Shown piece by piece: positions 47,979-60,348 of a DNA stretch of 64,000 nucleotides. The stretch covers positions 1 to 64,000 of the forward strand of contig JAANDG010000606.1 of the NCBI GenBank assembly GCA_036852015.1. The letters run 5' to 3'. Position 1 is the stretch's first letter, and each line of letters starts with the position of its first letter. The stretch comes from Pelodera strongyloides (Eukaryota; Nematoda; Chromadorea; Rhabditida; Rhabditidae). The translations under genes were made by a program, and so were the position numbers. The notes beneath the pieces are model-generated. The model worked only from the letters and a program-made list of their open reading frames with translations. It did no database searches and was not told the DNA's origin.

Positions 47979-49063
47979 AAGCTACCAGTCGTTTCAAGTC
48001 GGTTTATCGTTTATTTGATTAGATGTATCTAGATCTGTAGCTACTTGCGTTTTGTCCACAGCTTGTACAGGTTACAGGTAGGTGTAGTTATAGGTTCACA
48101 GGCAATGCTTCCCTAATTGCATTTCTAATGACCTATATAATTGTAAGGGCGTATCCACTACAATTGGGTTTACGAAAACCATCGAAGTCTGTACGTCTGT
48201 ACTCATTTAATAGTAAATCTGTAAATCCACTACAAGGATGCACATATTTAGTAAGAGCCAAAAATTTTGCATTTAGTTTGTCGTGTAAACAACGTTGAAA
48301 AGCCTTTCGCTGGTGAAAACATTTATCACCAGTCGGGGAATAATACCCCCTTTTGAGGATGAAAGCCCTGTTCTTAGGAACTTGAGAATTTGAAGAATTT
48401 TTGAAAAATTGTGTTCGTTGACTTATTTTCGGACATGTATTCAGTTGTATAGTACAGTACTACAGTCTATGTTTATACATGGGCTTGAATTTCATAGTTT
48501 ACCATCATAATTCTCGAGATAACTTATTATATAAAGGAGAAGAGTTCACTTTTTGTTTGTGTGAACGAAACGGAATTCTACGTTTCAGTTGTTTGGTATA
48601 AGTAGTCTCTTTTCGCAACCCTTCAAAATAATGGATTTCTATTACATAAACTCTTTTTTTTTTCTATTACTAATGATCATTTTAGTAGGATCGCCTGAGT
48701 AGTCGCCTCAGTAGTCGTCTTCTCTTTTTTAAATCACTTCATCACTTGGCCCCCCTCAATAATATGCAAATGAGCACGAACCATATACTCATATGATAAT
48801 TTCATATATCATGTTTAGTTTTACATTTAATAATCCCACATCAAGAATACATTACACTACAGAACTTGTATTAGTCATCTTTCCGATAATACGTGCTCAT
48901 ACTTTGTGTTTGTTCCTTGAATGATTCATCAACGATTATACCGTTATTTTCTCGAATTTGCCTTTTTTATTTTGCAAAAAATGATTGTTTGTTGAGTTAT
49001 ATTGGTGTTTTGATCCTATTGTATTAGTAACAAACACATACCTTTTCATTCAGTTGTTGAAAG

Positions 49064-49165
49064 TTAAAGCGGGTGCACGGTGTTTCAACCAGTTTCTATA
49101 TTCTAATTCCGTTGCTGGGAGATGCATAAACTGTGGCATCACAAACCACGTGCCGTACCGCTTTA
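49064..49165. repeat. MITE, family B, short copy
   Basis: TTAAAGCGGGTGCACGG at the left and AAACCACGTGCCGTACCGCTTTA at the right, 102 bp. Confidence 0.75.
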
Positions 49166-50249
49166 CCGGGGTTGCACTTTTTCTTAGTTACAGTAGTATT
49201 TTGTGTCTGCCAGCGTGCTTCACTTGCAAACATTTTTGTTGTTGAATCAATAGTCAATAGATTCTTATCTTCTCCCATATTTATTATTGAAGGAACCAAT
49301 CGGGTTCGTGATAGCTTCTGACACCTCGTGCTAGCGTCCCGTCCGATCACACACTCGCTCGTCCGATTTCCCTGCGTCGCAATGCTTTATCGTTGCTTGC
49401 GATGCTTTAGTTCTATCTCTACGCCCTCTCACTGCCTGTAACCTCCGCGTCTCGGCCCACGACAATTTGCCTATCTATATATGACTAATCAAAGATCGAA
49501 GCAAACCGTTATCGGGCTTTTATTCAGCACGGCACATTCAGCGTGTTTGAGTTGCGTTTCGTGCTGATAGGAATAATTCAGCTGACTGCCACCAATATTA
49601 TCAATCCATAACCTGCGTTTAATTTAAAGTAGAAAAATTCCGGGTAGTGCTTATTTATCTATCTAAATTAGAATTATTATTGTATTTTTGTTATATAAAA
49701 ATCGAGGTAGCGTTACGGTAAAAAAATATTGAGATAATTTATTACGCACTTTCTACAGTACACATCTCCCAGTGTGTGAAAAGTGTACGAAATTTGCATT
49801 TTTCTCGATCAATAATGTATATTTTGCTTGATTTTTCTCTTTTTCTTTGAAACTTTTAATTCCATTTCCGTTGCATAACTATTAGTTCATAAGTGTTTTA
49901 TTTCTCGTATTGATGACCAGACGGCTATCGCCGCCTAAGGCGACTTTCAAATTCTAAAATTCAGGAACATCAGTGAGGTGAGCACTTATGTGAAACGTCT
50001 GCAACGTATCTTGAAAAATCATGAAATCAAATTCGAATTTCGCTTGCTCAAGACTGGGCTCCGGCTCTCCTTTTATAGCCTTTACATATTCAAATTTTCG
50101 TTCGTTCACATGCGGCTTCAAACAAAAAAGTAAACTCTTCTCCTTTACATAATAAGATATTTTGAGACCTTCGGTTTCTATTTGTCGTGTCATTTTGTTT
50201 CATACTTTTCGAGGCCTAAATGTTTTTGCTTTGTTCGAATTTACCATTT

Positions 50250-50260
50250 TCGTTTTATAG
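50250..50260 (+). promoter_or_regulatory. Probable spliced-leader trans-splice acceptor of the kinase gene
   Basis: CGTTTTATAG precedes the kinase ATG by 50 bases and has no upstream donor or exon in sight. A free acceptor in this place fits nematode SL trans-splicing; only a cDNA 5' end would prove it. Confidence 0.45.
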
Positions 50261-50310
50261 CAGTCCTGCCGTCCCTGCCTGAGTTATTTGCAAGGAGGGG
50301 GACGACTGCT

Positions 50311-53300
50311 ATGTCTCCCTCCGCGCAAGCGGAATCGAGCTCCGATTCAGCTCGCCCGTCAGACTGGAGGCCCCCTGAAATTTTGAGGGACCATTCTAAG
50401 TACTCCAATTATATTCTGGCAACCACAGGAGCGTTCCTTGGCAAGGTAATCTTTTTTATTTAGTTATATTATGCATTGAGTGTGTCAAAGGGTCGTATTG
50501 ACTTTGCCAAAGTGATGATGCCTTGTATTCTCCTTCCGCACTTGTTCCATGTACTTGATTGATGTTGTATCTGATTGATTGTATGTGTTCATAAAGTAGT
50601 GATATTTAGTAAAATGCAAAACAAAATGTGTGGTTTCAGGGCGGTTTTGCAACCGTTTGGAAATATCGACTAGAGGGAACACATCAGGAGTATGCAATCA
50701 AGGTGGGTCGGAAAATCACGTGTGTCTTATGTTATATTATTACTCTTTCACTGCGATCGAACTTCCTGTATGTCTGGTTCTACTTAGCGTCTGTTTTTGT
50801 CCTTGTTGCCTTGGTCTGTTCTTTATTCTTTACTTATTTACTGGCATTTCGTTCAGCAGTACATTCATTTTTAATTTTTTTTTTCAGATATTCGACAGCA
50901 ACTATTGTAATGCGTCTCGGAAGAATAACGAAAAATTTTGGAGAGAATTCCAAATACACAGGTACGTTTCACTCAAATTGAGCGCTGGGTGTAAATTGGG
51001 TCAGAATTTCAAACATTTTGGGAGGTGGGACCCGCATTCGGCGGGAGATTGGTCTCCTTCGGCTTAATACTGTGATTGAGCTGAGCAACTGCTAACGTGC
51101 TACCAATTGAAATTGACTGATCCTGCTGTGCAGGTGCAGGAGCTCAGGAGTTCCGCACTTCGTCTGCCTATACATTTGTGTATAAATTATGCAAATAAAA
51201 AGTTCCCATTTTGTAAGTTCGTGTTCGGTGCGGAATGTGCGGATAAAAAGAGCCTATTGCGAACTGAGCCTATAGGGAAATACGGTGCTCTGTTTAAATT
51301 ATTAACTTGGTCTTGTACGAACTTACTATATTACACTATTACTTACTATATTACTATATTACTTACACTTACTCATTATCTTATTTATTTTTTAATAATT
51401 TCCCTTTACAGAAGTTGCCGTCACGAGAACATTGTTGCCTACCATGGAATGTTCCAGGATCCAGAAAATATTTATATGTTATTGGAATATTGCCCCAACA
51501 GCACACTATTGGATGCAATTAGTTCAGCACGCGGTAAGTAGAACTTCTATTTGATTTTGTGGAGATGTTATTCGGTTATTCCGAATTGTCTCTGTTTGCT
51601 TGCCTGATGTGTTGAAATCACCTTGTAGGAATGCTCAATCCAATGTGTTGCAATTATTGTTGTTAGCTTCACTGTGATTTTTTTGAGGTAATGTGCGAAT
51701 ACTCACATTACTTTGTTCAAGGTACTTAAATCAAATCCATGGCCATTCAATTGTTGCTAGTCAACCTTTCATCATATTGATGCACACATTTTATGTGTTA
51801 ATAAATATAATCTTATTATATAAAGGAGAAGAGTTTACTTTTTTGTTTGTGTGAACATAACGAAATCCTTTCATAAAGAAAATTTTCTATTCACAATCGA
51901 AAGAGAGTATACAAAATCTTTGCCGCTGGCGGGATTCGAAACGCACAGCAACACGCAATCTCTCGATTCACAGTCCAACGCTCTACCTGTTGAGCTATGC
52001 TAGCTTATTGTCGAGGATATATAAAGGAGAAGAGTTTACTTTTTTGTTTGTGTGAACATAACGAAATCCTTTCATAAAGAAAATTTTCTATTCACAATCG
52101 AAAGAGAGTATACAAAATCTTTGCCGCTGGCGGGATTCGAAACGCACAGCAACACACAATCTCTCGATTCACAGTCCAACGCTCTACCTGTTGAGCTATG
52201 CTAGCTTATTGTCGAGGATATTATAGGAGATATTATACGAGAAGAGAAGTGCGATAGCAAATTTGCATGATTTGCAAAAACGCTGAAGTCCAGAACCAAA
52301 TTATACGTAATACGTTTCCGCATAAACGTAAATGAAAGTCCTTTTTATCTTTGTAGAAATTCCTTTTTTTTTTGAACAGTGTGTAACAATCGGCCGAAGG
52401 CCGATTCCTCCAGTCGGAGAAGAGCCCGTAGGGCTCTTCGAACGGCTGGTATTTAAATATTTATTTAAACCTAACCATCCCCGGAAGCAATCTCTAGTTT
52501 TTTTAGAGGGATATGCCCCGTTAGTGATGCGTTGTGTTTCAGCTACTAAACAATAGGCTCACCAAACAACTCCACTCCAGTAATCACCTCGAGATACCAG
52601 TAAGAGTCTATTATGCCATGATCCCATCCTAATATTCAAATTGCAGTTGGTCGGCTGTCCCCAGAAGAGTCTTTCGTCTATCTCCAAGGAATCGTGTCAG
52701 CCGTACAGTACCTTCATGATAGAGAAATACTGCACAGGGATCTGAAACCTGGAAATGTATTACTTTCGGGCAGGTGAGGTTTACGTAACTACTCATTTGT
52801 GTGTGAAAAAAGCCGAGAAAAGTTAGTGAATTACGATGTATATTCATTCCTAGTTAGTCAGTTCGTCAGTTGTTATTTGAAAATTTAACCGCGTTCTCAT
52901 TATAATGTACTTTGCGCGTAATTTTCCGAGTAAGCTGGTACAGTATGCTCTAGCTCAACCTATTGAGCCAGATTATTATTTTAGCACTGCAAAGTTATGC
53001 GATTTTGGCCTGGCAATCAACTTCAGTCAAGTCAGTTGTAAGGTGTCTGGAACGCCGAACTACTTGGCTCCGGAGGTGGGTTCTTTTTTCTACGATTTCT
53101 CTGCTAACATCAGTTACATCCATTCTGTATCCTGTAAATGTTGAGTGCGTTAGCTTTATTATGTTCGTTCACTTTTCAGCTAAACTTTCAGAGGAATGAA
53201 TTGCCTGTCGAGCTCGCTTTTTTTTGCATAAGCATTAGAATTGAGAATGCGTCTTTAATAATAATTAGGGGTACAGGTTGGCGCGTGAAAACAGGCACGA

Positions 53301-56300
53301 ATCACCTCCGAATTGGTTTTGAGCACCTCCGGCTCCGGAAGCAATTCTTAATTAATATATTTGACGATTTGACCGAACATGGTGTTTTATTAAAACGGTA
53401 TACCCCCACCTACAACCAACTCCATTTACGCGCGGAACCTATATACCCTGGTAATAATAAAGAATAAATATTTTTAAATAGACGTCGTTGTTATAGATTC
53501 TAACGGGTGAAGGACACTCGACGGCTTCTGAAGCGTGGGCAATCGGTTGTATGCTCTACTGTATGCTCACTGGAAGGCCACCCTTTGAAACAGGTACTTT
53601 TACTACTTTTGGTTGTCTGGAAAGGTCGTAAATAAACAGTCGTAAGGTTCTCTATCTCTAATATTTCGTCAATGTAAAACTAGGTTTTTTCTGGTTTCAT
53701 TGTTGTAGCAGCTTAGTATAAATAATTCATAGAAAGCTATTGCGTGAACAGTTATTCTTCAAATGGAGTGTGTTGTCCCTCCGTTTTTCGGTTCGCGGTT
53801 CGGACATATACGTAAAGGTAAAGTTAGGAGAACTTGTGTTTACAGCATCACAAGTTTCGCCTTTGTAACTTGTGTTTTCAGAAAACATCTCGTCTACGTA
53901 CGCCCGGATTAAAAAGGGTCGATATAGGTGGCCGAGCTTTCCCCTGGAACATCGTGCTGTTACGCTTGTGGATAGGTGGGAGGGGTTTCCTTTCTCCCTC
54001 GTAATGTACGATATGCACCTACTTACGTAATACGTATCCCTATTAACTTATCCATGGAATAGGAGTTCATGGATACCTAGTATCATTATAGAACGGTTGT
54101 CTAACCGAAGAGCTCGTTTGCAAATTATCGGCTGATTCATATATAAAAAGTATCGAGTTTGTAGTATTGTACAGAGTAAATTTGCATATATGCACTTCAT
54201 ATGATGAATATGCAAATTTGGTCCCCTTCCGGCACATAGTTTACATGTCACATGTTGAGACGCTGATATCAACTTATCAACGATACGTTTCACAAACTAA
54301 GTACAATACTGCTTTAAAGTGTAACTTTATTTTGTGTTCCAGGTTGCTGGTGGTAGATGTTGGAAATCGCATGACTGTGCGTGCAATACCTACCTCGGCA
54401 TTCTTTGTCTACTTTAACGCGGAAGCCAGAAATAAAGCCGAGTAAGTGTTGGAATAAGGAATTTGGGTGTTGTCGGGTTGTCGTGTTGTACAATTTATGC
54501 GACCTATGACTGAATTGAATGTCAATGTTGAAAGATAAGGAATTATATACTGAATGATGGAGGGTGCGGATTATTATGGTGGAGGGGTCAGGGGGTTGAT
54601 TTGTTAAAGCGAAATAGTGGCCTGTTTTAAAACACCGAGCACCAGTTCTTATGCAAATGAACATCAATTAGAATAAAGAAATCGAGCTAAATTCAAGTAA
54701 ATTAGTATAAATACAGAATTCAGTTGTCCATGATGCGTTTCAAAAACAGGCCGGTATTTCGCTTTAAAAGTAATAGAAGATAGAAGAGTGTCAGTGGGTC
54801 ATTGCGGCACCTTTATTAGTATCGACTGTGGACGAGTAGCGCGTAGGATTAATGTATTAGTGTGATAAAACCAAGACGCAGGTGACCCATGTAGTAGTAT
54901 ATAGTTGCTTTTGCAATTTGCGAGTTTGTGACCGTTTATGATTTCATATACTTTTTTTATTATAAGTCAATAAGTCAATTTTTCCAGTTTGTATTGTTCG
55001 TCAATCGCGTGTGTTGATGATAATGCGAATGCCTTTTCATCAATGTGCCTGGAGGAATCTGCCATTGCGGGAGCTTGTACAGAACTGATCACATCGCCTT
55101 ATTCACAAAGGAGACCTCAACAGTCTCAGCAGTCTCAGATGCTATATCGACGAGCTGATCCTTATTCTGGGATAGCGTATGCGGATGAGGAGGAGCATGT
55201 GGTATGTGCGGAGTTTTTCTTCTAATATTTTGGTTTGCTTGACGGTTTGGCAATCCGGTTTGGTGATTCATGGTATGCTCTGCAGCCTGATACCGTACCT
55301 GTAGACCGTAAAGATCCATGAATTTTAAAATTTCAAAAGATAAGCATCTTGAGCAGAGTAATTTTGTTGTTTGTTTCGCAGATGATCCGCAGTGCCCCAC
55401 CGATGACCGCCCGAGTAACCGCCCCTGTTGTTTCACCGGCGTTGATGCGCAAGGCTAGATCGCCCTCTATTGTGCGAACGGGAGAGCTCAGAGTGGAACC
55501 ATATCAATATCAAGTAAGTGTATGATGTATGTTGAATGTTGAATTCAATTTATTCACTTTTCTGAATATTTGAATATTGGGCTGTTGTTGAATCGAATGA
55601 TTGCCCTGTTCTACGCTCCTCTACTACACAATCAGGCTTTAAAATAAAGTTTTCGCTCTCACTCTCAGTCTCCTCAAGTCCTCATTCCTCATCATACTGT
55701 CTGCGACTGGGCGCTTTCTGATTTTTGAAATTCGAAGTCTTTATATACTTGCATTTTCAACTTTTATTAAATTCATTTCAGTCGCATAATACGAGGCCGC
55801 TTTCGTCACACGATTCGGGTATGGGATCGGAGCCACATTTACTGAGTCCGAGGTATATTGTGGTTTTTTTATATTTAGTTTTCTTTGGACTTTTGGCTTT
55901 TTACTGCCAGCGACGATTGGGGTGGGGTAATCAGCTAGTCGTTAATAAAAGGCGTTGGCGCCGTTGGCACTGCCACAATTAGAGATTTACTAATTGTTGT
56001 TAGAGATTCATGCACTCCATTGCTGAAGTTATAGGTTATAGTTGTTTCTGGTGTTTGATCCGTATTTTGCTCATTATATTTTCGGTCATGTTCATGTTAC
56101 ATCAGTTTACTAGTGCCTTAGTTTCAGCAAAAAAAATTCTTTCTAGGAGTGACTTGGGCGCTGTGTTCGATTTCTTTGTCGCGCAACTCGATTTACTCAT
56201 TGCCGAGCGTCTCGTTCTAGTGGAGAGACCTAATAGTGGTGAGCTTCAGATTATTTTGCTCATAACTTTTTTATCTTTAGACTTTAGTTAGAACTACGCA

Positions 56301-57699
56301 TTTTTTCTTCAACCTTTAAAAACCTTGTTGCCTTCCCCCTTTCCTCTTTATTGAGACATTTCAGTTGCGTGTGCAGCTAATACTTGTAGCTAATTAATTA
56401 GTTCTATAACGCGCTGTCACAAAATAAGTATCAAAACCATCGAGTTAGCACGCGTCTAGTGGTAGTCGTTGTACGCATCTTCAAACGCTTTTTTGTTCAC
56501 TTTTTTTCAGCCAAAACCAGCTTGACATTCCCGTTAAGTTTATATTTGATTTGCAGCTGCGTTCTTTGTCTCCAAGTGGGTGGACTATTCCAACAAGTTT
56601 GGCTTTGGCTGTATATTATCGGACGATTCGATCACGATACGCTTTGTGGATCAGGCGGTTGTGGCTGTTAGGTGAATCTCTAGACTTCATACAACGGTTC
56701 TTTGGCCACTGGACACGTGGCCACCATACCTTGGTGCCTTAGAGGTCCATATTCAGTAGATTTAAATTTTTTATTTACGTTTTTGCTATCCTGAGTCCTC
56801 TTTATTAGAGGTAGAGAAGTTCGTAGTTCCTGTGACTTGTTTGTATTTTAAAAAAAAAATAGAATATGCGCCTGAAAATGGCTTTAACATTTCAATTGAC
56901 TTATTGACTATTTAATACGTTGTTCTTTTGCAGTGCTGACGGTGAGGTGGTGAAGTACGGAGATGGATGTAGTTCTCCACGAATTTATTCTTCTGCTCTA
57001 CTACCGCCGGTTGTACGTTTTATTTTATATATATTTTGCTTTTTTTTATGAGTTTTGGGGCGTTATATTCGTTTATCCTTTACGTATCGTGTAATATTAC
57101 GGCCATTACGGAACACGTTTATACAACTACGAACTAGAAGGTAAACTCCAAAATTCGCAGTCGTCTTAGAGAGAGAGAGAGGGGGGAGAGAGAGAGTCAG
57201 AGAGAAGAGAGAGAGCAATGTTGATTCCGTTGAAACAGCTTTTATTATTTTGGCTATTTGGGCAAGTTACTTAACTTGCAAAAATCGGAGGTACCGAGGC
57301 ACGATCCATCCTGAGAATCGGTAAACTCCAAAATTATCGAATCATTCAAGCTAATTGAAATTAACATAATGTTTTAGGTGGAAGGTGCAGTTCGAATCAC
57401 TGAGAGTTATCGTGGTTATATGGACAGAGAACTAGCCGGAGCTGTTAATGGATTTAGGTATGGGTCTTGGATCTTTAGTTTTATCTTTGGCTCTTTGATT
57501 GCCAGTATTTTAGTGACCAGGGAATAAGTTGCGCTTTCAGTTTTCGTGGGATTATAAATAACAGTATTGGTTACTGTATCAACAGTAACAGTATTGGTTA
57601 CTGTATCAACAGCGCATAGACAATAACAGAACGAGTAAAATATGAGTTCAAAAACCATACTTTGCGTATAAGAAAGTGCAGGGAAAGTAATTCCGTAAA

Positions 57700-57764
<65 letters not shown>

Positions 57765-59088
57765 GACTTTTCAGGCCGCCATCACCAGTTACGGACGAAT
57801 CGGGACGACGAGAGCTCTGCTACTTGGCTTATGAGGTGTGTATCCCTCATCGTTATTCTTTTTACTATTCTTATCAGAGAATTGACTTCGTTTCGCTAGA
57901 GCCTAGAGTTAGATCATGCTTTTCCCGGAAGCGGCTGCGTTTTGAATGAAGTAGTGTTCGCAATTGACTAGCTCTTAAAACTTGCACATTTTGTTATCAA
58001 AGCTGACTAATATCTTGTAGTGTAGAGTCGAGCAGACAGTCTTCCTTTATCAATCTGATTTCCCACGTTTCAGTCCAAAACGAGTGACCGTGTTATGATG
58101 TTGTTATCGGATGGAACGTTGCAGGTTGGTCATCTTATGCTTATTCTTTAGTTGTGCAATTCAATGATTGGGCATTCTTTTTATTGTTCATGTAGTTGTC
58201 TTGCTTTTGCGTTTTAGGTTCATGATATTCTAGAGTGAGAAAATTCTTTATTTCTGGGTTTTGGGATGTTAATTTTTCTTCCACTGCTTTTTTGTTTGAG
58301 TGGCCACTATTGCCCAGTTCTATTTATTGATTTGGGTTTGGTATCATAATCATCCCAGAGTAGAGTCGTGAACTTAGTGAACTATGAACTGAATCACTGA
58401 ATATAACTATAAATTTCTTCCAATTCCAGGTGAACCTGTCGGCTCCGCACGTAAAACTCGTCCTCTCAGTGGTGGCGCCCAATTCGTTGCGCGGTTCCTC
58501 CGCGGCACGCCTTCGGTTATCGATCATTGACACGTCGAAACAGATCCGAACATTTGACACCCTACCCTGTAATCCAGGTATGTTTTATTATTGATCATTC
58601 ATTATTAATAATTTATTGCACGGCACGTAAACAATTTGAGTTGTCAGTTGTCACCATACCCGTGCCACGTAGATTTTGGTTTTCTAACGATTACGTGGGT
58701 AATAACTTACTGTTTTTAATATCTTTTTTTTTCGACCTTTAAAGATAATCATTTACCACTCTTGCTATGTTCACTATACAACTTTTTTTTTCAAACTATT
58801 TTTTGAAGTGAACATGTAATTTAGTGATCATCAAATTCACTAACTCTATTTCATAAAGGTAGATGTATTTCATAAAGGTTCTTAATTATTCCTCTCATTT
58901 CAGAATATTCAAATCTCGACTCGGACACGATGAGTGTGCTGTGCACTGTGGTCGAACAATTGTGTGCTGAGAGGTCACGTCTGGGAGCAAGTCCCCTGCC
59001 AGCTCAACTTGCAGGAGCAGGAGATAGTGCTTCCTCAGCAGTGCAATCATCCTCGGACAGGTTGGGTACTGTAGCCACTGCGTGCTGA
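50311..59088 (+). CDS. plk: Divergent polo-like kinase with two polo boxes, 20 exons, 709 aa
   Basis: Exons: 50311-50445, 50640-50702, 50888-50961, 51412-51533, 52647-52773, 52985-53075, 53497-53593, 53882-53975, 54343-54441, 54988-55201, 55382-55513, 55782-55852, 56147-56238, 56557-56671, 56934-57012, 57378-57457, 57775-57835, 58074-58124, 58430-58577, 58904-59088; all phases agree. Kinase domain about 36-300: Gly loop FLGKGGFATV (42-51), AIK Lys66, alphaC Glu86, HRDLKPGN (161-168), DFG (180-182), GTPNYLAPE (196-204). GKGGFA and GTPNY mark the PLK1-3 branch, not PLK4. Linker 301-440 contains DSGMGS (427-432). Polo box 1 about 471-540 (FVSKWVDYSNKFGFG); polo box 2 about 583-640 (MLLSDGTLQVNL, HVK at 606-608). 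It would phosphorylate Ser/Thr in mitosis/meiosis, targeted by polo-box binding of phosphopeptides. Oddities: Lys193 at the T-loop Thr position, Glu216 for the alphaF Asp, Phe474 for the binding Trp. Human PLK1 is 603 aa. A last donor at 59061 could give another C-terminus. Confidence 0.93.
51819..52219. repeat. 201-bp tandem duplication carrying a tRNA-His-like sequence (kinase intron 4)
   Basis: Two copies, 51819-52019 and 52020-52219, differ at about one base. Each begins TATAAAGGAGAAGAGTTTAC. Each contains, on the minus strand, TAGCTCAACAGGTAGAGCG (A box), an anticodon-loop-like CTGTGAA (GTG, His) and TTTCGAATCCC (B box). Stems are poorly paired, so these look like tRNA-derived repeats. 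The head motif recurs alone near 48533. Confidence 0.75.
54604..54767. repeat. TTAA-flanked MITE, family A (kinase intron 9)
   Basis: TTAAAGCGAAATAGTGGCCTG and AACAGGCCGGTATTTCGCTTTAA ends, within the intron between exons 9 and 10. Confidence 0.85.
57168..57215. repeat. GA-rich simple repeat (kinase intron 15)
   Basis: GAGAGAGGGGGGAGAGAGAG and AGAGAGAAGAGAG. Confidence 0.9.
57699..57765. repeat. (TTA)n microsatellite next to a splice acceptor
   Basis: About 22 TTA units, one imperfect, ending only 9 bases before the exon-17 acceptor at 57774 of the kinase gene. Confidence 0.95.
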
Positions 59089-59713
59089 TGAATATAGGGG
59101 GAGGTCTAGGGCTGGATTACGGTAGTCGTATGCACGAAGCGGGAGATTTGCCCTCATGAGGGAGGGTCGGGAGAAACTCCCGGTTCCGTGAATACGGTCA
59201 CCGGCTTCGTGAACACGTCAGCGACCGCATCATCTCGTATAACATATTCCAATTATTCACGGGTAGTATCTCTTTTTGCTATGTTTAAGAATGTGTCACG
59301 AGTATATCGCTCACTTATAGTTTTTTGTTTTGTTTGACATGGAAGAACACTTGGTATAGAACATGAAGAAGGTCAGTCTTGTGTGTTATCTCTTCTTTTT
59401 TTTTGTTAGGTAGATGTATACAGTGGTGCTTACCAATGCTGTGGTTCCCAGGTTCTAAGTCCCATAAATTGATATTATTTGGCCTTGCATATTGGTATAT
59501 CGGTCACCTTTTTTCAGTCTTTCCAAAACACAAATAATGCTCAGAATTTGTTTTCTAGAAACTCAACAATATATCATTTTGTTGAAGGTTTTTTTTTGTC
59601 TATTCGACTTGCCTCACCTGCCAGTAGTACACATTTTTATGTTGTATTTTTTATGATAAGTATATTTGTATTTTGTAGGCTGGCGTTGGTTTTATTTAGT
59701 TGGGAATATTGGT

Positions 59714-59854
59714 TTAAAGAGGCATGGTGCGTGGTTCGTGAAACGTGCGCGCTAAATTGTGTCGTCTGTGCTTTCTGGAATAAAATGGAGCACTTGTGTA
59801 TGATGTTCCAGCGTACAGCATACGTTTCACAGACCACGTGTCATTCCGCTTTAA
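59714..59854. repeat. TTAA-flanked MITE, family B
   Basis: TTAAAGAGGCATGGTGCGTGG at the left and ACCACGTGTCATTCCGCTTTAA at the right. Confidence 0.85.
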
Positions 59855-60183
59855 CTTTTGGCCTGGGGTTTTATTGAGGACGAGAGAGAATTGAGGCGCT
59901 CTTTTAAGTAAATGTTTTATTTCCACATTTTTATATTTGTATGGCCATAACTGATAGCTATATTCAGATGGTAGTACTAGGTCCTAGGTACTTCTAAATA
60001 TCGGGTTTTCATTTGTACTGATGTATATGATGTGTATTTTTATCATTCCGCTAACTTTGCATGATGTTTTAACCTTTTATTGGTTATTTGATTTTCACTA
60101 ACATTTTTGACTTTTACTTTTGATTCCTCTTGGTGATAGATTACGTATGAAACCTTATGCATTCAGTAATTGACCGTAGGAAT

Positions 60184-60348
60184 TTAAAGCGAAATAACGG
60201 AAGGTTTTTGAAACGTACATGGGACGACTGCATTCCCATATATTGTATGCAAAATGAGTATAATTATAAAAATGAAAAATTGCCCTGAATTTGCGTACAT
60301 TACCTGGGAAAACATACTTTTCAAAGACCAGCTGTTATACCGCTTTAA
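60184..60348. repeat. TTAA-flanked MITE, family C
   Basis: TTAAAGCGAAATAACGGAAGG at the left and AGCTGTTATACCGCTTTAA at the right; internal GACTGCATTCCCATATATTG. Confidence 0.85.

Larger units (their letters stand above)
41001..50260. other. 9.3-kb intergenic repeat region before the polo-like kinase gene
   Basis: No supported gene. Contents: MITEs at 41752-41919, 45114-45219, 46366-46548, 46886-47035, 47806-47978 and 49064-49165; GA/CT tracts at about 42700-42900, 42998-43174, 45905-46018, 47443-47473 and 47599-47677; a 205-bp tandem duplication around 43912-44230; one TAAAGGAGAAGAGTT repeat at about 48533-48585; and a small hairpin repeat near 49918-49950. Stretches about 44230-45110 and 48060-48530 are AT-rich without visible structure. 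Confidence 0.55.

Noticed and set aside
50311..59088. Assignment of the kinase to PLK4/ZYG-1 because of the DSGxxS degron
   Set aside because: GKGGFA glycine loop, GTPNY loop and a canonical WVDYS polo-box pair with His-x-Lys belong to the PLK1-3 branch.
59479..59877. 132-codon plus-strand frame after the kinase gene
   Set aside because: It runs through a family-B MITE and low-complexity Phe/Leu-rich AT sequence; no domain.
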